A stretch of DNA of 64,000 bases from Gluconacetobacter dulcium (GTDB lineage: Bacteria > Pseudomonadota > Alphaproteobacteria > Acetobacterales > Acetobacteraceae). Within the stretch, counting starts at the first letter, position 1, and each line of letters starts with the position of its first letter. This document shows, one piece after another, positions 18,096-27,357 of the stretch. The notes beneath the pieces were generated by a model. It saw only the letters and a program-made list of their open reading frames with translations, made no database searches and was not told the DNA's origin. Made by a program: the position numbers and the translations under genes. Where the stretch lies: assembly GCF_014174165.1 (NCBI RefSeq), contig NZ_JABEQN010000005.1:124001-188000 (forward strand), written 5' to 3'.

Positions 18096-18776
18096 TCAGT
18101 CCGCGCGCAGCATGTAGCCGGCGTTGCGGATGGTATGGATCAGCGGCGAATCGAAGGGCTTGTCCACCTTCTGGCGCAGGCGCGAGACATGGACGTCGAT
18201 CACGTTGGTCTGCGGGTCGAAATGATAGTCCCACACGCCTTCCAGCAGCATGGTGCGGGTCACGACCTGGCCGGCATGGCGCATCAGATATTCCAGCAGC
18301 CTGAATTCGCGGGGCTGAAGGTCGATCCGCTGGCCGTTGCGCCGCACGCTGCGCGACAGCAGGTCGATTTCCAGGTCCGCCACGTTCAGGCGCGTCTGGG
18401 GCGCGTTCTCGTTGCGGCCGCGTCGCGACAGCGCCTCGACCCGCGCCAGCAATTCGCTGAAGGCGAAGGGCTTGGTCACGTAATCGTCGCCGCCCGCCTT
18501 CAGGCCCTGCACGCGGTCGTCCACATCAGCCAGCGCCGACAGCAGCAGCACCGGGGTGGTGTTGTTCTGCGCGCGGATCGTCTCCAGCAGCCGCAGCCCG
18601 TCGATGCCGCCCGGCAGCATACGGTCCAGGATAATCAGGTCGAAATTCTCGCTGACCGCCAGAAACAGCCCGTCCTTGCCGTTATCCACCGGTTCGACCA
18701 GATGCCCGGCCTCGCGCAGGCCCTTGGCGACGAAATTGCGTACGGTCGGATCATCCTCGACGACCAGGATATGCAT
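18096..18776 (-). CDS. OmpR-family response regulator
   Basis: This 226-aa regulator has a receiver domain with acidic residues EDD at 7-9, the phospho-acceptor Asp51 (IILDRMLP) and a conserved Lys in VTKPFAF. A winged-helix DNA-binding domain follows (about 125-223), with FRLLEYLMRHAGQVVTR and the recognition region DVHVSRLRQKVD. It precedes the sensor kinase on the same strand with a 124-bp gap. It probably controls the local envelope genes, possibly including htrA, but no binding site was identified. Confidence 0.94.
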   Translation of the reverse strand: MHILVVEDDPTVRNFVAKGLREAGHLVEPVDNGKDGLFLAVSENFDLIILDRMLPGGIDGLRLLETIRAQNNTTPVLLLSALADVDDRVQGLKAGGDDYVTKPFAFSELLARVEALSRRGRNENAPQTRLNVADLEIDLLSRSVRRNGQRIDLQPREFRLLEYLMRHAGQVVTRTMLLEGVWDYHFDPQTNVIDVHVSRLRQKVDKPFDSPLIHTIRNAGYMLRAD

Positions 18777-18887
18777 GTCGGTCCCGCTCCGTTCTGGCTG
18801 CGCATCGGCACGGTCGAAGCATGCTTCTCCGCACCAAACGAAGACCTTACCCGCCCAGCGGGGGGCTGGCCAGTGCGACGGAGGTTG

Positions 18888-20009
18888 CTAGTCGTCCATG
18901 TCCGCCGGACGATGGGCGACGATCACGGGCACCGTCAGTTCGCTACCGTGCCGGCTGATGCGCACCAGCACGGTCGATCCGGGCCGTTCCGCCGCCACCG
19001 CGCGGATCAGGGTGCGGGCGCTGTCCACCGGTTCCTCGCCTACGGTCAGCACGATGTCGCCGGTTCGCAGCTTCGCTTTCGCCGCCGGCCCGCCCCGGTC
19101 GATATCGGTGATGCGCACGCCGGCATGGCCCTCGCCATCGGCCAGGGTCACGCCCAGCCAGCCGCGATCGATATGCCCGCTGCGGCGCAGTTCGGCGACG
19201 ATGGGCGCCACGATTTCCGAGGGAATGCCGAAGCCGATCCCCACCGACCCCCCGGTGGGCGAAACGATGGCGGTATTCAGCGCCACCACCTGCCCGCCGA
19301 GATTGAAGGACGGCCCGCCCGAATTGCCGGGATTGATCGGGGCGTCGAGTTGCAGGAAATCGTCGAACGGGCTGGCGCCGATATCGCGCCCGCGCGCCGA
19401 GACGATGCCCGCCGTGACCGAGGAGCCCAGCCCGAACGGGTTGCCCGCCGCCATCACCCAGTCGCCCACATTCACCTGCCGGCTGTCGCCCCAGGTGACG
19501 AAGGGCAGCGGATGCGGCGCCTGGATGGTGATCACCGCGATATCGGTCAGGTCGTCGCTGCCGACCAGCCGGGCCGGGTATTCGGTGCCGTCGGACAGCG
19601 AGACGGTGATGCGGTCGGCCTCGCCCACCACATGGGTATTGGTCACGATCACGCCGCTCGGGTCGATGATGAAGCCCGACCCGGCCCCCAGCATTTCCTC
19701 GCCGCGCGAGCGCATCCGGTCGCGGAACCGGTGCTCGAAGGGCGTGCCCTTCACGCCCGGCGGCACCGGCTGGTGCTTGCCCGGATTATCCGCGTCCTGC
19801 GTCACGGCGATATTGACCACTGCCGGCACCACCTTGCGCACCAGCGGCGCGAAGGTCAGCGGCCCGGAAGCCACGATCGCCGGCACCGGCGGCGCGAACA
19901 GCGGCGTATCGTCGGCCAGCGCGGGGCCGGCCCATGGCGGGCACAGCACCAGCGCGGCGGCGAATGCGGGCGGGGCGAGAAAGAAAGGCCGGCTTGCCGT
20001 CCGCCGCAT
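18888..20009 (-). CDS. HtrA/DegP-type periplasmic serine protease
   Basis: This is a trypsin-like protease-chaperone of the Do family, about 373 aa. A signal peptide (residues 1-32, ending GPALA) is followed by a protease domain with the catalytic triad His126 (TNTHVV), Asp156 (LTDIAV) and Ser230 (GNSGGP). A single PDZ domain (about 280-365, GWLGVTLADGEGH) follows, so it is DegS/single-PDZ-like in layout and shorter than DegP. I prefer ATG 20009, which gives a compact signal peptide and has AGGA upstream; ATG 20036 is an alternative. The adjacent two-component system is a plausible regulator. Confidence 0.92.
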   Translation of the reverse strand: MRRTASRPFFLAPPAFAAALVLCPPWAGPALADDTPLFAPPVPAIVASGPLTFAPLVRKVVPAVVNIAVTQDADNPGKHQPVPPGVKGTPFEHRFRDRMRSRGEEMLGAGSGFIIDPSGVIVTNTHVVGEADRITVSLSDGTEYPARLVGSDDLTDIAVITIQAPHPLPFVTWGDSRQVNVGDWVMAAGNPFGLGSSVTAGIVSARGRDIGASPFDDFLQLDAPINPGNSGGPSFNLGGQVVALNTAIVSPTGGSVGIGFGIPSEIVAPIVAELRRSGHIDRGWLGVTLADGEGHAGVRITDIDRGGPAAKAKLRTGDIVLTVGEEPVDSARTLIRAVAAERPGSTVLVRISRHGSELTVPVIVAHRPADMDD

Positions 20010-20083
20010 GGGCTGGAAATCCTGGTCAGGGCGCATGGTCGGCGCGTTGCAAGGTACCACGTTATATCAGGATCGCGCGGCCG

Positions 20084-22642
20084 TCATGTCCGCGCGGGCC
20101 GTCGCGACCCGGTCGATGGCGCGGCCTCGGCCGGGTTCTCGGGCCAGTCGTGCCGAGGGTAGCGGCCGCGCATGTCGCGGCGCATGTCGGCCCAGCCGCC
20201 GGTCCAGAACCCCGCGAGGTCCGCCGTGATGGCCTGCGGCCGCCCGGCCGGCGACAGCAGCGCGATCTGTAGCTTCACCTGCCCGTCGGCCAGACGCGGC
20301 GTCGCGCGCAGCCCGTAGAAGGTCTGCGCCCGCGCCGAGGCCGTCGGCACAGGCTGGGTATAGTCGATCGGCACCCGCCCGCCGGGCAGGTCCAGCGCCG
20401 TGGGCAGCGCCCGGTCCAGCCAGGTCAGGCGCGGATGGTCCAGTCGCGCGCGCAGCATCGCCAGCACATCCAGCGCCGCGACCTCCGAGAGGCGGCTCAG
20501 CCCGCCCAGCCACGGGGCCAGCCAGCTTGTCGCCTCCGCCGCCAGTGCTGTGTCCGACAGGTCGGGCAAGTCCTCATGGCCCGGCAGGGCGCGCGCCAGC
20601 ATCACGCGGGCCTGGAACTGCCGGGCGGCCAGCTTCCAGCCCAGCGTGGTGTCCAGCCGGTCGGCCGCCTGGCGCAGCAGCAGGTCCGCCACCTCGTCGG
20701 CCGCCGCCGTCACCGTGCGGTCGCGCAGCACCAGCGCCCCCAGCCGCAGGCGGCGCCGCGCCAGCACCGAGCCGGTCACCGGGTCCAGCGTCGTTTCCAC
20801 CTGCTCGGTGGCGCGGCGGCGGATGGTCTCGGGCAGGTTGTCCGGGTCCAGCTTCGCGGCCAGCCGGATTTCCGCCGCCGTGCGCACATGCAGCGTGGCC
20901 ACCGCCAGCAGGCCGGCATCCGCCAGCCTGTCCGCGCGCCCCAGCTTCGCGCCGCCGCCGCCCGACAGGCGGAAACTGCCGGCTTCCCCCCGCCGCTGGG
21001 CGATACGGTCGGGGAAGGCGGCGGCCAGCAGCGCCGCCGCGTCGCCCTGGGCGGCGACGGTGCCGCGCAACCCCAGCCGGCGGCGATACTGGTTCGCCGC
21101 CTGACGGATGCGCACCAGCGCGCCGCGATCGGCATCCGCATGGTCGCCGCCGGCGATCAGGTCCAGCCGCAGGGCGATATCGGCGGGCGGCACGGCGGGG
21201 GCGCCCCCCCTGCCGCTCGGCGCGGGTCGGGCGCGCAGCGGGTCGCGCTCCTCCAGCAACGCGGCCAGATCGGCGGCCAGCGCGGCCTCGCTCGCATCGC
21301 GCGCCGACAGCATCATCGCCGCCAGACGCGGATGCGCGCCCAGCGCGGCCATCCGTTCGCCGTCGGGGGTGACGCGCGCATCCTCATCCATTGCCCCCAG
21401 CGCGGCCAGCAGGGTACGCGCGGCCTCGAACGCCCCGTTGGGCGGGGCATCGGGCAGGGGCAACTGCTCGGGCGGCGTGCCCATGGCGGCCTGCCACGCG
21501 GCGGTGTCCAGCCGCAGGCCGGTCAGTTCGGCGTCCAGAATCTCCGGCCGGTCATGCGGGGCCATGCCGCGCCCGGTGGCCTCGCTCCACAGCCGGATTC
21601 CCACCCCCGGCGCCTCGCGCCCCGCGCGGCCGGCGCGTTGGGTGGCGGCGGCGCGCGAGATGCGCACCGTGTCCAGCCGCGTCAGGCCGGTGCCGGGGTC
21701 CAGGCGCGGGCTGCGCCGCCAGCCGCCATCCACCACCACCCGCACGCCCGGTACGGTCAGCGAGGTCTCGGCGATCGAAGTCGCCAGGATCACCCGCCGC
21801 CCGGCCTCCGGCCGGGGACGCAGCACGCGGTCCTGCTCGCCCGGCGGCATCTCGCCATACAGGGGCAGGATCTCGGCCGGCGCCCCCGCCAGCGCGGTCT
21901 GGGTGCGGCGGATCTCCCCCACACCGGGCAGAAAGGCCAGGATATCGCCCTCATGCTCGGCCAGCGCGGCGCGAATGGCGCGTGCCATGGCATCGGGCAG
22001 GTCGCGCAGATGGGTGATGTCGCGCGGGGCGTGATGGATCGTGACCGGAAAGGCCCGGCCGGCGCTTTCGATCAGATTGGCGCCCATCAGCGCGGACAGG
22101 GCGGCGCCGTCCATGGTGGCCGACATCGCCACCAGCCGCAGGTCCGGCCGCAGGCTGCGCTGGGTATCCAGGCAGAAGGCGAGCGCCGCATCGGCATCCA
22201 GCGAGCGTTCGTGGATTTCGTCCAGGATCACGCAGGCCACGCCGTCCAGCGTCGGGTCGGACAGCAGGCGCCGCACCATCAGCCCCTCGGTCACCACCTC
22301 GATCCGCGTGCGGTCCGAAACGGCGGCTTCCAGCCGCGTGCGGTAGCCCACCAGCCCGCCGGCTTCCTCGCCGATCAGCGCCGCCATGCGCTGTGCCGCC
22401 GCACGGGCGGCCAGCCGGCGCGGCTCCAGCATCACGATCCGCCCGTCGCCGCGCCAGGGGGCATCCAGCAGCGCCAGCGGCACGGTGGTGGTCTTGCCCG
22501 CGCCGGGCGGGGCCACCAGCACGGCGGAGGGCGTCTGCATCAGGCTGGCGCACAGGTCGGGCAGGATCGCGCTCACCGGCAACTCGGCCGGAATCGAAAC
22601 CCTGGGATGGGCGGGGCTTTGCAGGGCGGGATCGAATTCCAT
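20084..22642 (-). CDS. hrpB: ATP-dependent helicase HrpB
   Basis: This 852-aa DEAH-box helicase of the HrpB family has Walker A APPGAGKTT (about residue 45), the DEIH box in LDEIHERS, and the helicase C region with TSIAETSLTVPGV and QRAGRAGRE. The HA2 and HrpB-specific C-terminal domain follow, with a conserved IDYTQPVP and the DLAGFW end. HrpB proteins are RNA/DNA helicase-like enzymes of unclear role in bacteria. ATG 22642 gives the expected start; 98 extra upstream codons are not conserved-looking and overlap the divergent dsbD-like gene. Confidence 0.94.
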   Translation of the reverse strand: MEFDPALQSPAHPRVSIPAELPVSAILPDLCASLMQTPSAVLVAPPGAGKTTTVPLALLDAPWRGDGRIVMLEPRRLAARAAAQRMAALIGEEAGGLVGYRTRLEAAVSDRTRIEVVTEGLMVRRLLSDPTLDGVACVILDEIHERSLDADAALAFCLDTQRSLRPDLRLVAMSATMDGAALSALMGANLIESAGRAFPVTIHHAPRDITHLRDLPDAMARAIRAALAEHEGDILAFLPGVGEIRRTQTALAGAPAEILPLYGEMPPGEQDRVLRPRPEAGRRVILATSIAETSLTVPGVRVVVDGGWRRSPRLDPGTGLTRLDTVRISRAAATQRAGRAGREAPGVGIRLWSEATGRGMAPHDRPEILDAELTGLRLDTAAWQAAMGTPPEQLPLPDAPPNGAFEAARTLLAALGAMDEDARVTPDGERMAALGAHPRLAAMMLSARDASEAALAADLAALLEERDPLRARPAPSGRGGAPAVPPADIALRLDLIAGGDHADADRGALVRIRQAANQYRRRLGLRGTVAAQGDAAALLAAAFPDRIAQRRGEAGSFRLSGGGGAKLGRADRLADAGLLAVATLHVRTAAEIRLAAKLDPDNLPETIRRRATEQVETTLDPVTGSVLARRRLRLGALVLRDRTVTAAADEVADLLLRQAADRLDTTLGWKLAARQFQARVMLARALPGHEDLPDLSDTALAAEATSWLAPWLGGLSRLSEVAALDVLAMLRARLDHPRLTWLDRALPTALDLPGGRVPIDYTQPVPTASARAQTFYGLRATPRLADGQVKLQIALLSPAGRPQAITADLAGFWTGGWADMRRDMRGRYPRHDWPENPAEAAPSTGSRRPART

Positions 22643-22725
22643 ATCCTGCTTATGCGTCCATGGCCTGGAACCGGCAATCCACCGGCTTGCACCGCCGTTC
22701 CGTCCTTCGCCTTTCCTGATTTTCC

Positions 22726-22729
22726 GGAG
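22726..22729 (+). promoter_or_regulatory. Shine-Dalgarno supporting a TTG start of the dsbD-like gene
   Basis: GGAG at 22726-22729 lies 9 nt before TTG 22739. The later ATG 22829 would leave a signal peptide without a basic n-region. Confidence 0.5.
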
Positions 22730-22738
22730 CCTCCGTTC

Positions 22739-24949
22739 TTGATCCTGTCCCGGTCCCTGTCCGCGTTCGCGGCACCCCGCCAATCCCGGTCGTCCCTGTC
22801 CGGTTCGCTGCTGTCGTGGCTGGTGCCGATGCTGGTCGCCCTGTGCCTCGCCCCCACGCCCCATGCCCTGGCGGCGGAAAGCGCCGCGCAGACCAGCGAG
22901 CGCGATATCGCCACCCTGGTGACCGATACCGACCATTATCGCCCCGGCACGACGCTACAGGTGGGCCTGCGGCTGCGGTTGAAACCCGGCTGGCATACCT
23001 ACTGGATCAATCCCGGCGACGCGGGCGAGGCGCCGACTCTCGCGGTGCAGGCCAGCGGCGGTGCCACGGGTACTTCGGGCACCATCGCGTGGCCGGCGCC
23101 GGAGCGCCTGCGCGACGGGCCGCTGATGTCCTACGGCTATACTGGCGACGTGCTGCTGCCGGCCACATTGACGCCTTCCGGAGCGGGCGACGCCCCGATG
23201 GTGCTGAAAGCCACCGCCGAGTGGCTGGTCTGCGCCTCGGTCTGCGTGCCCGAACAGGGGACGTTCACCCTGACGCTGCCGGCCGGGGAGCCGATGCCTT
23301 CCGCCGAGGCGCCCCTGTTCGCCCACGCGGTCCAGGCGCGCCCCATGGAGTCGCCGTTCGCCGCCACGATCGCGCCTGACGGGATGCTGAGCCTGACGGG
23401 CGAGGGCCTGATCCCGGCCGCCGTGCGCGATGCCTGGTTCATGCCCCTCGTGACCGGCGCCATCGACCAGGACGCCGACCAGCCGCTGAAGGTCGCGGAC
23501 GGCACGCTGACCCTGGCGTTGAAACCGGGCGATGCGTTCCATGCGGCCCCCACGCTGGACGGCGTGCTGATGCTGAAGGACCCGGCGGGCGAGACGCGCG
23601 CGCTGTCGATCGCCGCCCGCCCCGGTCTGGCGACGGCCGCCCCCGCCAAATCTCCAGCCACAGCCCCGGCCGCTCCCGCCGTGGCGGCGCCCCGAGCCGC
23701 GCCGGAGGGGGTCGCGGGCGACCTGCGCATGTTGCTGCTGGCCTTCGCGGGCGGGCTGATCCTGAACCTGATGCCCTGCGTGTTCCCGGTCCTGATGATG
23801 AAGGCGATGGCGCTGACCCGTCTGGCCGGCGCGCATACCATGGCGCGTCTCGCCGGAGCCGGTGCCTATGCGGCCGGCGTGGTCGGGGCGTTCATGGTGC
23901 TGGGCGGCATCATGCTTACGCTGCGCGCGGCCGGGGCGGTGGCCGGCTGGGGCTTCCAGTTCCAGTCCGCCGCCTTTGTCGCCGCCGTGTGCTGGCTGCT
24001 GTTCGCCGTGTCGCTCAACCTGCTGGGCGTGTTCGGCATGGGCAACGGCGTTGCGGCACTGGGCGGCGCCGGGGTCACGCGCGGCGGCTATCTGGGGGAT
24101 GCGATGACCGGCGTGCTGGCCGTGCTGGTCGCCACGCCCTGTACCGCGCCCTTCATGGGCGCCGCGATCGCGGGCGCGCTCACGGCGCCGGCCTGGGTGG
24201 CGATGGCGGTGTTCATCGCCATGGGCGCCGGGCTGGCCGCGCCCTATCTGGTCCTTGCCGGCGTGCCCGCGCTGGCGCGCTTCCTGCCGCGCCCCGGCGC
24301 GTGGATGGATATCCTGCGCCAGGGGCTGGCCTTCCCGATCCTGGCCACCTGCGTCTGGCTGATGTGGGTGCTGGCGTTGCAGGCGGGCGCGACCGCGATC
24401 GCGGTGCTGGGCGCCGGGCTGGTGCTGGTCGGGCTTGCGGCGTGGCTGACCGGTCTGGCGCAGGGCATGGCCATGCGCGACGGGCCGGTACGGCGGATCC
24501 GCCTGTGCCGCGCCCTGGCCCTGATGGCGCTGGCGGTGGCAATGGCGATGCTGCCCGGCCTGCGCGGTGGCAGCGCAGGGGCGGATGCCGGTCTGGTCGC
24601 GTCCGGCCCTGCCGGCACCGAGGCTTTTTCACCCGCGCGTCTGGCGGCGCTTCAGGCGCAGGGGCGGCCGGTCTTTGTCGACATGACGGCCGCGTGGTGC
24701 ATCTCCTGCCTGGTGAACGAGCGGGTGGCCCTCTCCTCCGCTCCCGTACAGGCGGCGTTCCGCGCGCGGCATGTGGTCTACATGAAGGGCGACTGGACCA
24801 ATCGTGACGCCACGATCAGCGCGTTTCTGGAAGCGCACGGAAGGGCGGGCGTGCCATTCTATATCTATTATCCACCAGGGAACGGGCAGAAGAAAATTCT
24901 GCCGCAGATCCTGACCAGCGGATTGGTGCTGGATGCGCTGAAAGAATGA
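22739..24949 (+). CDS. DsbD/ScsB-type thiol:disulfide interchange protein
   Basis: This 736-aa inner-membrane protein passes electrons from the cytosol to periplasmic thiols. It starts with a signal peptide (basic n-region, core VPMLVALCLAP, end ALAAE). An N-terminal periplasmic domain contains the Cys pair CASVC. A transmembrane domain of about eight helices follows, with the redox Cys residues in LMPCVFP and VATPCTAPF. A C-terminal thioredoxin-like domain carries WCISC. The N-terminal domain resembles ScsB rather than classical DsbD. TTG 22739 is the best start; ATG 22652 and 22829 are alternatives. It is divergent from hrpB. Confidence 0.9.
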   Translation: MILSRSLSAFAAPRQSRSSLSGSLLSWLVPMLVALCLAPTPHALAAESAAQTSERDIATLVTDTDHYRPGTTLQVGLRLRLKPGWHTYWINPGDAGEAPTLAVQASGGATGTSGTIAWPAPERLRDGPLMSYGYTGDVLLPATLTPSGAGDAPMVLKATAEWLVCASVCVPEQGTFTLTLPAGEPMPSAEAPLFAHAVQARPMESPFAATIAPDGMLSLTGEGLIPAAVRDAWFMPLVTGAIDQDADQPLKVADGTLTLALKPGDAFHAAPTLDGVLMLKDPAGETRALSIAARPGLATAAPAKSPATAPAAPAVAAPRAAPEGVAGDLRMLLLAFAGGLILNLMPCVFPVLMMKAMALTRLAGAHTMARLAGAGAYAAGVVGAFMVLGGIMLTLRAAGAVAGWGFQFQSAAFVAAVCWLLFAVSLNLLGVFGMGNGVAALGGAGVTRGGYLGDAMTGVLAVLVATPCTAPFMGAAIAGALTAPAWVAMAVFIAMGAGLAAPYLVLAGVPALARFLPRPGAWMDILRQGLAFPILATCVWLMWVLALQAGATAIAVLGAGLVLVGLAAWLTGLAQGMAMRDGPVRRIRLCRALALMALAVAMAMLPGLRGGSAGADAGLVASGPAGTEAFSPARLAALQAQGRPVFVDMTAAWCISCLVNERVALSSAPVQAAFRARHVVYMKGDWTNRDATISAFLEAHGRAGVPFYIYYPPGNGQKKILPQILTSGLVLDALKE

Positions 24950-24989
24950 CACGGCGGCCGCCAAGGCCCGTCGATCAACAAATGCGTTT

Positions 24990-25031
24990 CCAAAGGCGCA
25001 GCCTTTGGCGGGTTTCAGGGCAGCGCCCTGA
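24990..25031. repeat. Double hairpin downstream of the dsbD-like gene
   Basis: Two adjacent perfect stems, CCAAAGGC-GCA-GCCTTTGG (24990-25008) and TCAGGGC-AGC-GCCCTGA (25015-25031), lie 40 bp after the stop. They have no long T-run. The pair probably ends the transcript and looks like a family of intergenic palindromes. Confidence 0.65.
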
Positions 25032-25056
25032 GACGTGCCGCCAACATGGAACGCAC

Positions 25057-25085
25057 GAGGGCGGCGGATCACCTCCGCCGCCCTC
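25057..25085. terminator. Hairpin at the 3' end of the lipoprotein gene
   Basis: Perfect 12-bp arms (25057-25068 and 25074-25085, GAGGGCGGCGGA and its complement) with a 5-nt loop lie 11 bp past the minus-strand stop. There is no U-tract, so termination efficiency is uncertain. Confidence 0.6.
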
Positions 25086-25095
25086 ATACGTAGGC

Positions 25096-25968
25096 TCAAT
25101 AGCCGTTGCTGGTGCCGGCCGTGCCGGTTGCCGTGCCCGTGGCCGTTCCGGGCGGTAAGGTCAGGTAACCGGGCTGCGGCGATTGCACGCGTGGAGCCGG
25201 GGCGGCGGCGTCGGGTGCCGGGCCACCGGTCGGGAAGATCGCATTCGGTTCGCTGGGCACGGCGGCCGGTGCCGGGGCAACCGGCGCGGCGGGGGCCGCT
25301 GCCGCTGCGGGGGCAGCCGCGACCGCTGGTGTCGCCGCCGCGTCGGGGCTGCCGGGCGCGCCGAGCTGTTGCTGCTGGATCGCGCTCGGCGACGTGCCGG
25401 CGGTATCGACCAGCCAGTCCGTCAGATGATGCCGGATCTGGAATTCCAGTTCGACATTCATGTCCTTCATCATCTGCGACGTGATCGCATAGAGATTCGC
25501 CGGCGAATCCGCGTTGCCGTCGCTGTCCGACGCGGTCGAGCCGAACGTGCGCCGCACATGGGCCTCGGCATAGCCCGCATGTTGGCCGTTGGGGCTGGAG
25601 ACGTCGAGATGGACATCCATCTGCCCTTCCAGCGTGCCCCCCGGCTGATGCAGGATCGAGGCCCGGTCGATGGTGAAGACGGCGGCGCCGGTGGTGCCGG
25701 CCGCCATCAGCCGATCGGTCGCCATCTGGCGTAGCGCCTGGTCGGGCGGCGTGGGCGCGCGCCCCGAAATATCGCCCGGCACCGTGCCCGGCTGCCCGTT
25801 ATCGACAACATTGATCGTCGCCACATTCAGGCGGAGCACCGGCAGGTAGTCGTAGCGCAGCGGCGCGAAATTCGGCGGCGGCCCATCGCTGCACGCCGCA
25901 AGCGGCAGGAGCGGACAGGCGAGCAGAAGTAGCATGGGCAACCGGGCAGCCCGGCGGGACGGACGCAT
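25096..25968 (-). CDS. Predicted lipoprotein, hypothetical
   Basis: This 290-aa protein has a signal peptide and lipobox LAAC (Cys26), so it is probably anchored in the outer or inner membrane. A folded domain (about 27-190) shows RLNVATINVVDNG and a helical region ending HHLTDWLVDTAG. A long Ala/Pro-rich low-complexity stretch and a Thr/Ala/Gly tail (GTATGTATGTAG) follow. No catalytic motif is visible. It is convergent with the dsbD-like gene. Function is unknown. Confidence 0.8.
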   Translation of the reverse strand: MRPSRRAARLPMLLLLACPLLPLAACSDGPPPNFAPLRYDYLPVLRLNVATINVVDNGQPGTVPGDISGRAPTPPDQALRQMATDRLMAAGTTGAAVFTIDRASILHQPGGTLEGQMDVHLDVSSPNGQHAGYAEAHVRRTFGSTASDSDGNADSPANLYAITSQMMKDMNVELEFQIRHHLTDWLVDTAGTSPSAIQQQQLGAPGSPDAAATPAVAAAPAAAAAPAAPVAPAPAAVPSEPNAIFPTGGPAPDAAAPAPRVQSPQPGYLTLPPGTATGTATGTAGTSNGY

Positions 25969-26037
25969 GAAGGGGTTCTCCGACGGTGGGGTCGATACGG
26001 GACGTCGCGAGAAAACTGCCGTTCCGTGCCCGCCCGG

Positions 26038-26997
26038 TCAATCCGTTACGGGGCCGCCCACCTCATCGCGGCCGAAACGGAAACTGATATTGCAGAACGC
26101 GCAATGCATGCTGATGGTGCCGTCCTCGGCCATATGGTCCAGATCCTCGCGGCCGAAGGTCTCCAGAATGCCCGACAGCCGCGCCCGGCTGCACCGGCAG
26201 CCGAAGGCCAGCGCGCGCGGACGGTCGGCGCACACATCCTCGGCATGGAACAGGCGATAGAGCAGGGCCTCGGACGACAAGTCGTCATCCAGCAGTTCCG
26301 CATCGGTCACCGTCGCCGCCAGCGTCATGGCGGTGGACCACATGTCGTCCTCGTCGCCTTCCGGCGGCGTGATGGCCGCGATGCCGCCTTCGGTCGCGAT
26401 GCGCTCCAGGATCAGGGCGGACGCGCGCCAGCCGGCATCGGTATGCGCGCAGGCCAGCCGCACCCAGCAGGCATGCTGCTCGCTGGTCTCGAAATAATGG
26501 GCGGCCATCTCCGACAGCGACGGGCCGGTCATGGCCACGATGCCCTGGTGCAGGTCGGTGTCCGGCCCCTGGTCGACGGTAAAGGCCAGATAGCCGCCGC
26601 CCAGCAGCCGGGCCGCGTCGGCATCCGGATCGGTCGCCGCCAGCGCGGCCACCGCGTCGTCGTCGGAATGGGCATGGAAGCGCAGCGCGCCGGCATGGGT
26701 GCAGTCCGCCACCAGCAGCGAGACCGGGCCGTCTCCCTTGGCCTGGAGCGAGAACGACCCCTGAAATTTCAGCGCGGACGCCAGGCCGCCGACCAGCGCC
26801 AGCGCCTCGCCCGCCAGACGCAGCACGATGTCGGGGTTGTCATGCCGGCTCAGCAGCGCATCCGCCAGCGCCCCCAGCCGCACCAGCCGCCCGCGCACCG
26901 GCCGTCCGGCCAGATAGAACGGCGTCACGCCCTGAGGGATCACCAAGTCGGGGACATCCGGCCGGTGGGCATCGAGAAAGGCGGGGGTATCGATCAT
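26038..26997 (-). CDS. hslO: Redox-regulated chaperone Hsp33
   Basis: This 319-aa cytosolic holdase is switched on by oxidation. The core domain carries the LGGGYLAFTVDQG stretch. The C-terminal redox switch has Cys267-x-Cys269 and Cys299-x2-Cys302, the zinc-binding arrangement of the family. The length is slightly above the usual 290 aa. It is followed 40 bp upstream of its start by a small gene on the same strand. All four zinc ligands are intact, so it should be functional. Confidence 0.95.
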   Translation of the reverse strand: MIDTPAFLDAHRPDVPDLVIPQGVTPFYLAGRPVRGRLVRLGALADALLSRHDNPDIVLRLAGEALALVGGLASALKFQGSFSLQAKGDGPVSLLVADCTHAGALRFHAHSDDDAVAALAATDPDADAARLLGGGYLAFTVDQGPDTDLHQGIVAMTGPSLSEMAAHYFETSEQHACWVRLACAHTDAGWRASALILERIATEGGIAAITPPEGDEDDMWSTAMTLAATVTDAELLDDDLSSEALLYRLFHAEDVCADRPRALAFGCRCSRARLSGILETFGREDLDHMAEDGTISMHCAFCNISFRFGRDEVGGPVTD

Positions 26998-27036
26998 ACG
27001 GGGGCTTCCGAACGGAGGGCGTGTCAGGCCGTCTTC

Positions 27037-27357
27037 TTAAATACGGGCGCTGATTTCGGCTTCCAGGGCTTCCAGCCGGAGTTCGAAGGCGCGCAACGCC
27101 TCCGGCCCGATCTTCTCACGGGCCGCCAGGGCCTTCAGCAGCGCCTGCCGGCAGCGATCATGCGCCGCATCCAGGTCTTCGGTGCGCGGCGCGGTGGCCA
27201 GGCAGTCCAGATAGGCGTTGCGCAGGACCATCACCCCCGGCCCCGAACAGGGCAGGGTGGCGAAGGCGGCCTCCACGCTGCCTTCCACCCAGCCGGGGGT
27301 GGACGGAACGTCCTCGGTGGTCGTCGGGTGGGCGGGCGTTTCGGCCGGTCCTGTCAT
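27037..27357 (-). CDS. Small hypothetical protein after argF
   Basis: This 106-aa protein begins with a disordered, Thr/Pro-rich part (1-25). A helical region follows, with [33 protein letters not shown] and a C-terminal Glu/Leu-rich helix. Its start overlaps the argF stop by 4 bases (ATGA, 27354-27357), which supports translation in the arginine operon. No family function is recognisable. It lies between argF and hslO. Confidence 0.72.
   Translation of the reverse strand: MTGPAETPAHPTTTEDVPSTPGWVEGSVEAAFATLPCSGPGVMVLRNAYLDCLATAPRTEDLDAAHDRCRQALLKALAAREKIGPEALRAFELRLEALEAEISARI

Noticed and set aside
20435-22738. N-terminal extension of the dsbD-like gene to 1504 codons
   Set aside because: The first 768 codons are the shadow of hrpB on the opposite strand. 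The signal peptide and TTG with Shine-Dalgarno at 22739 fit the real start.
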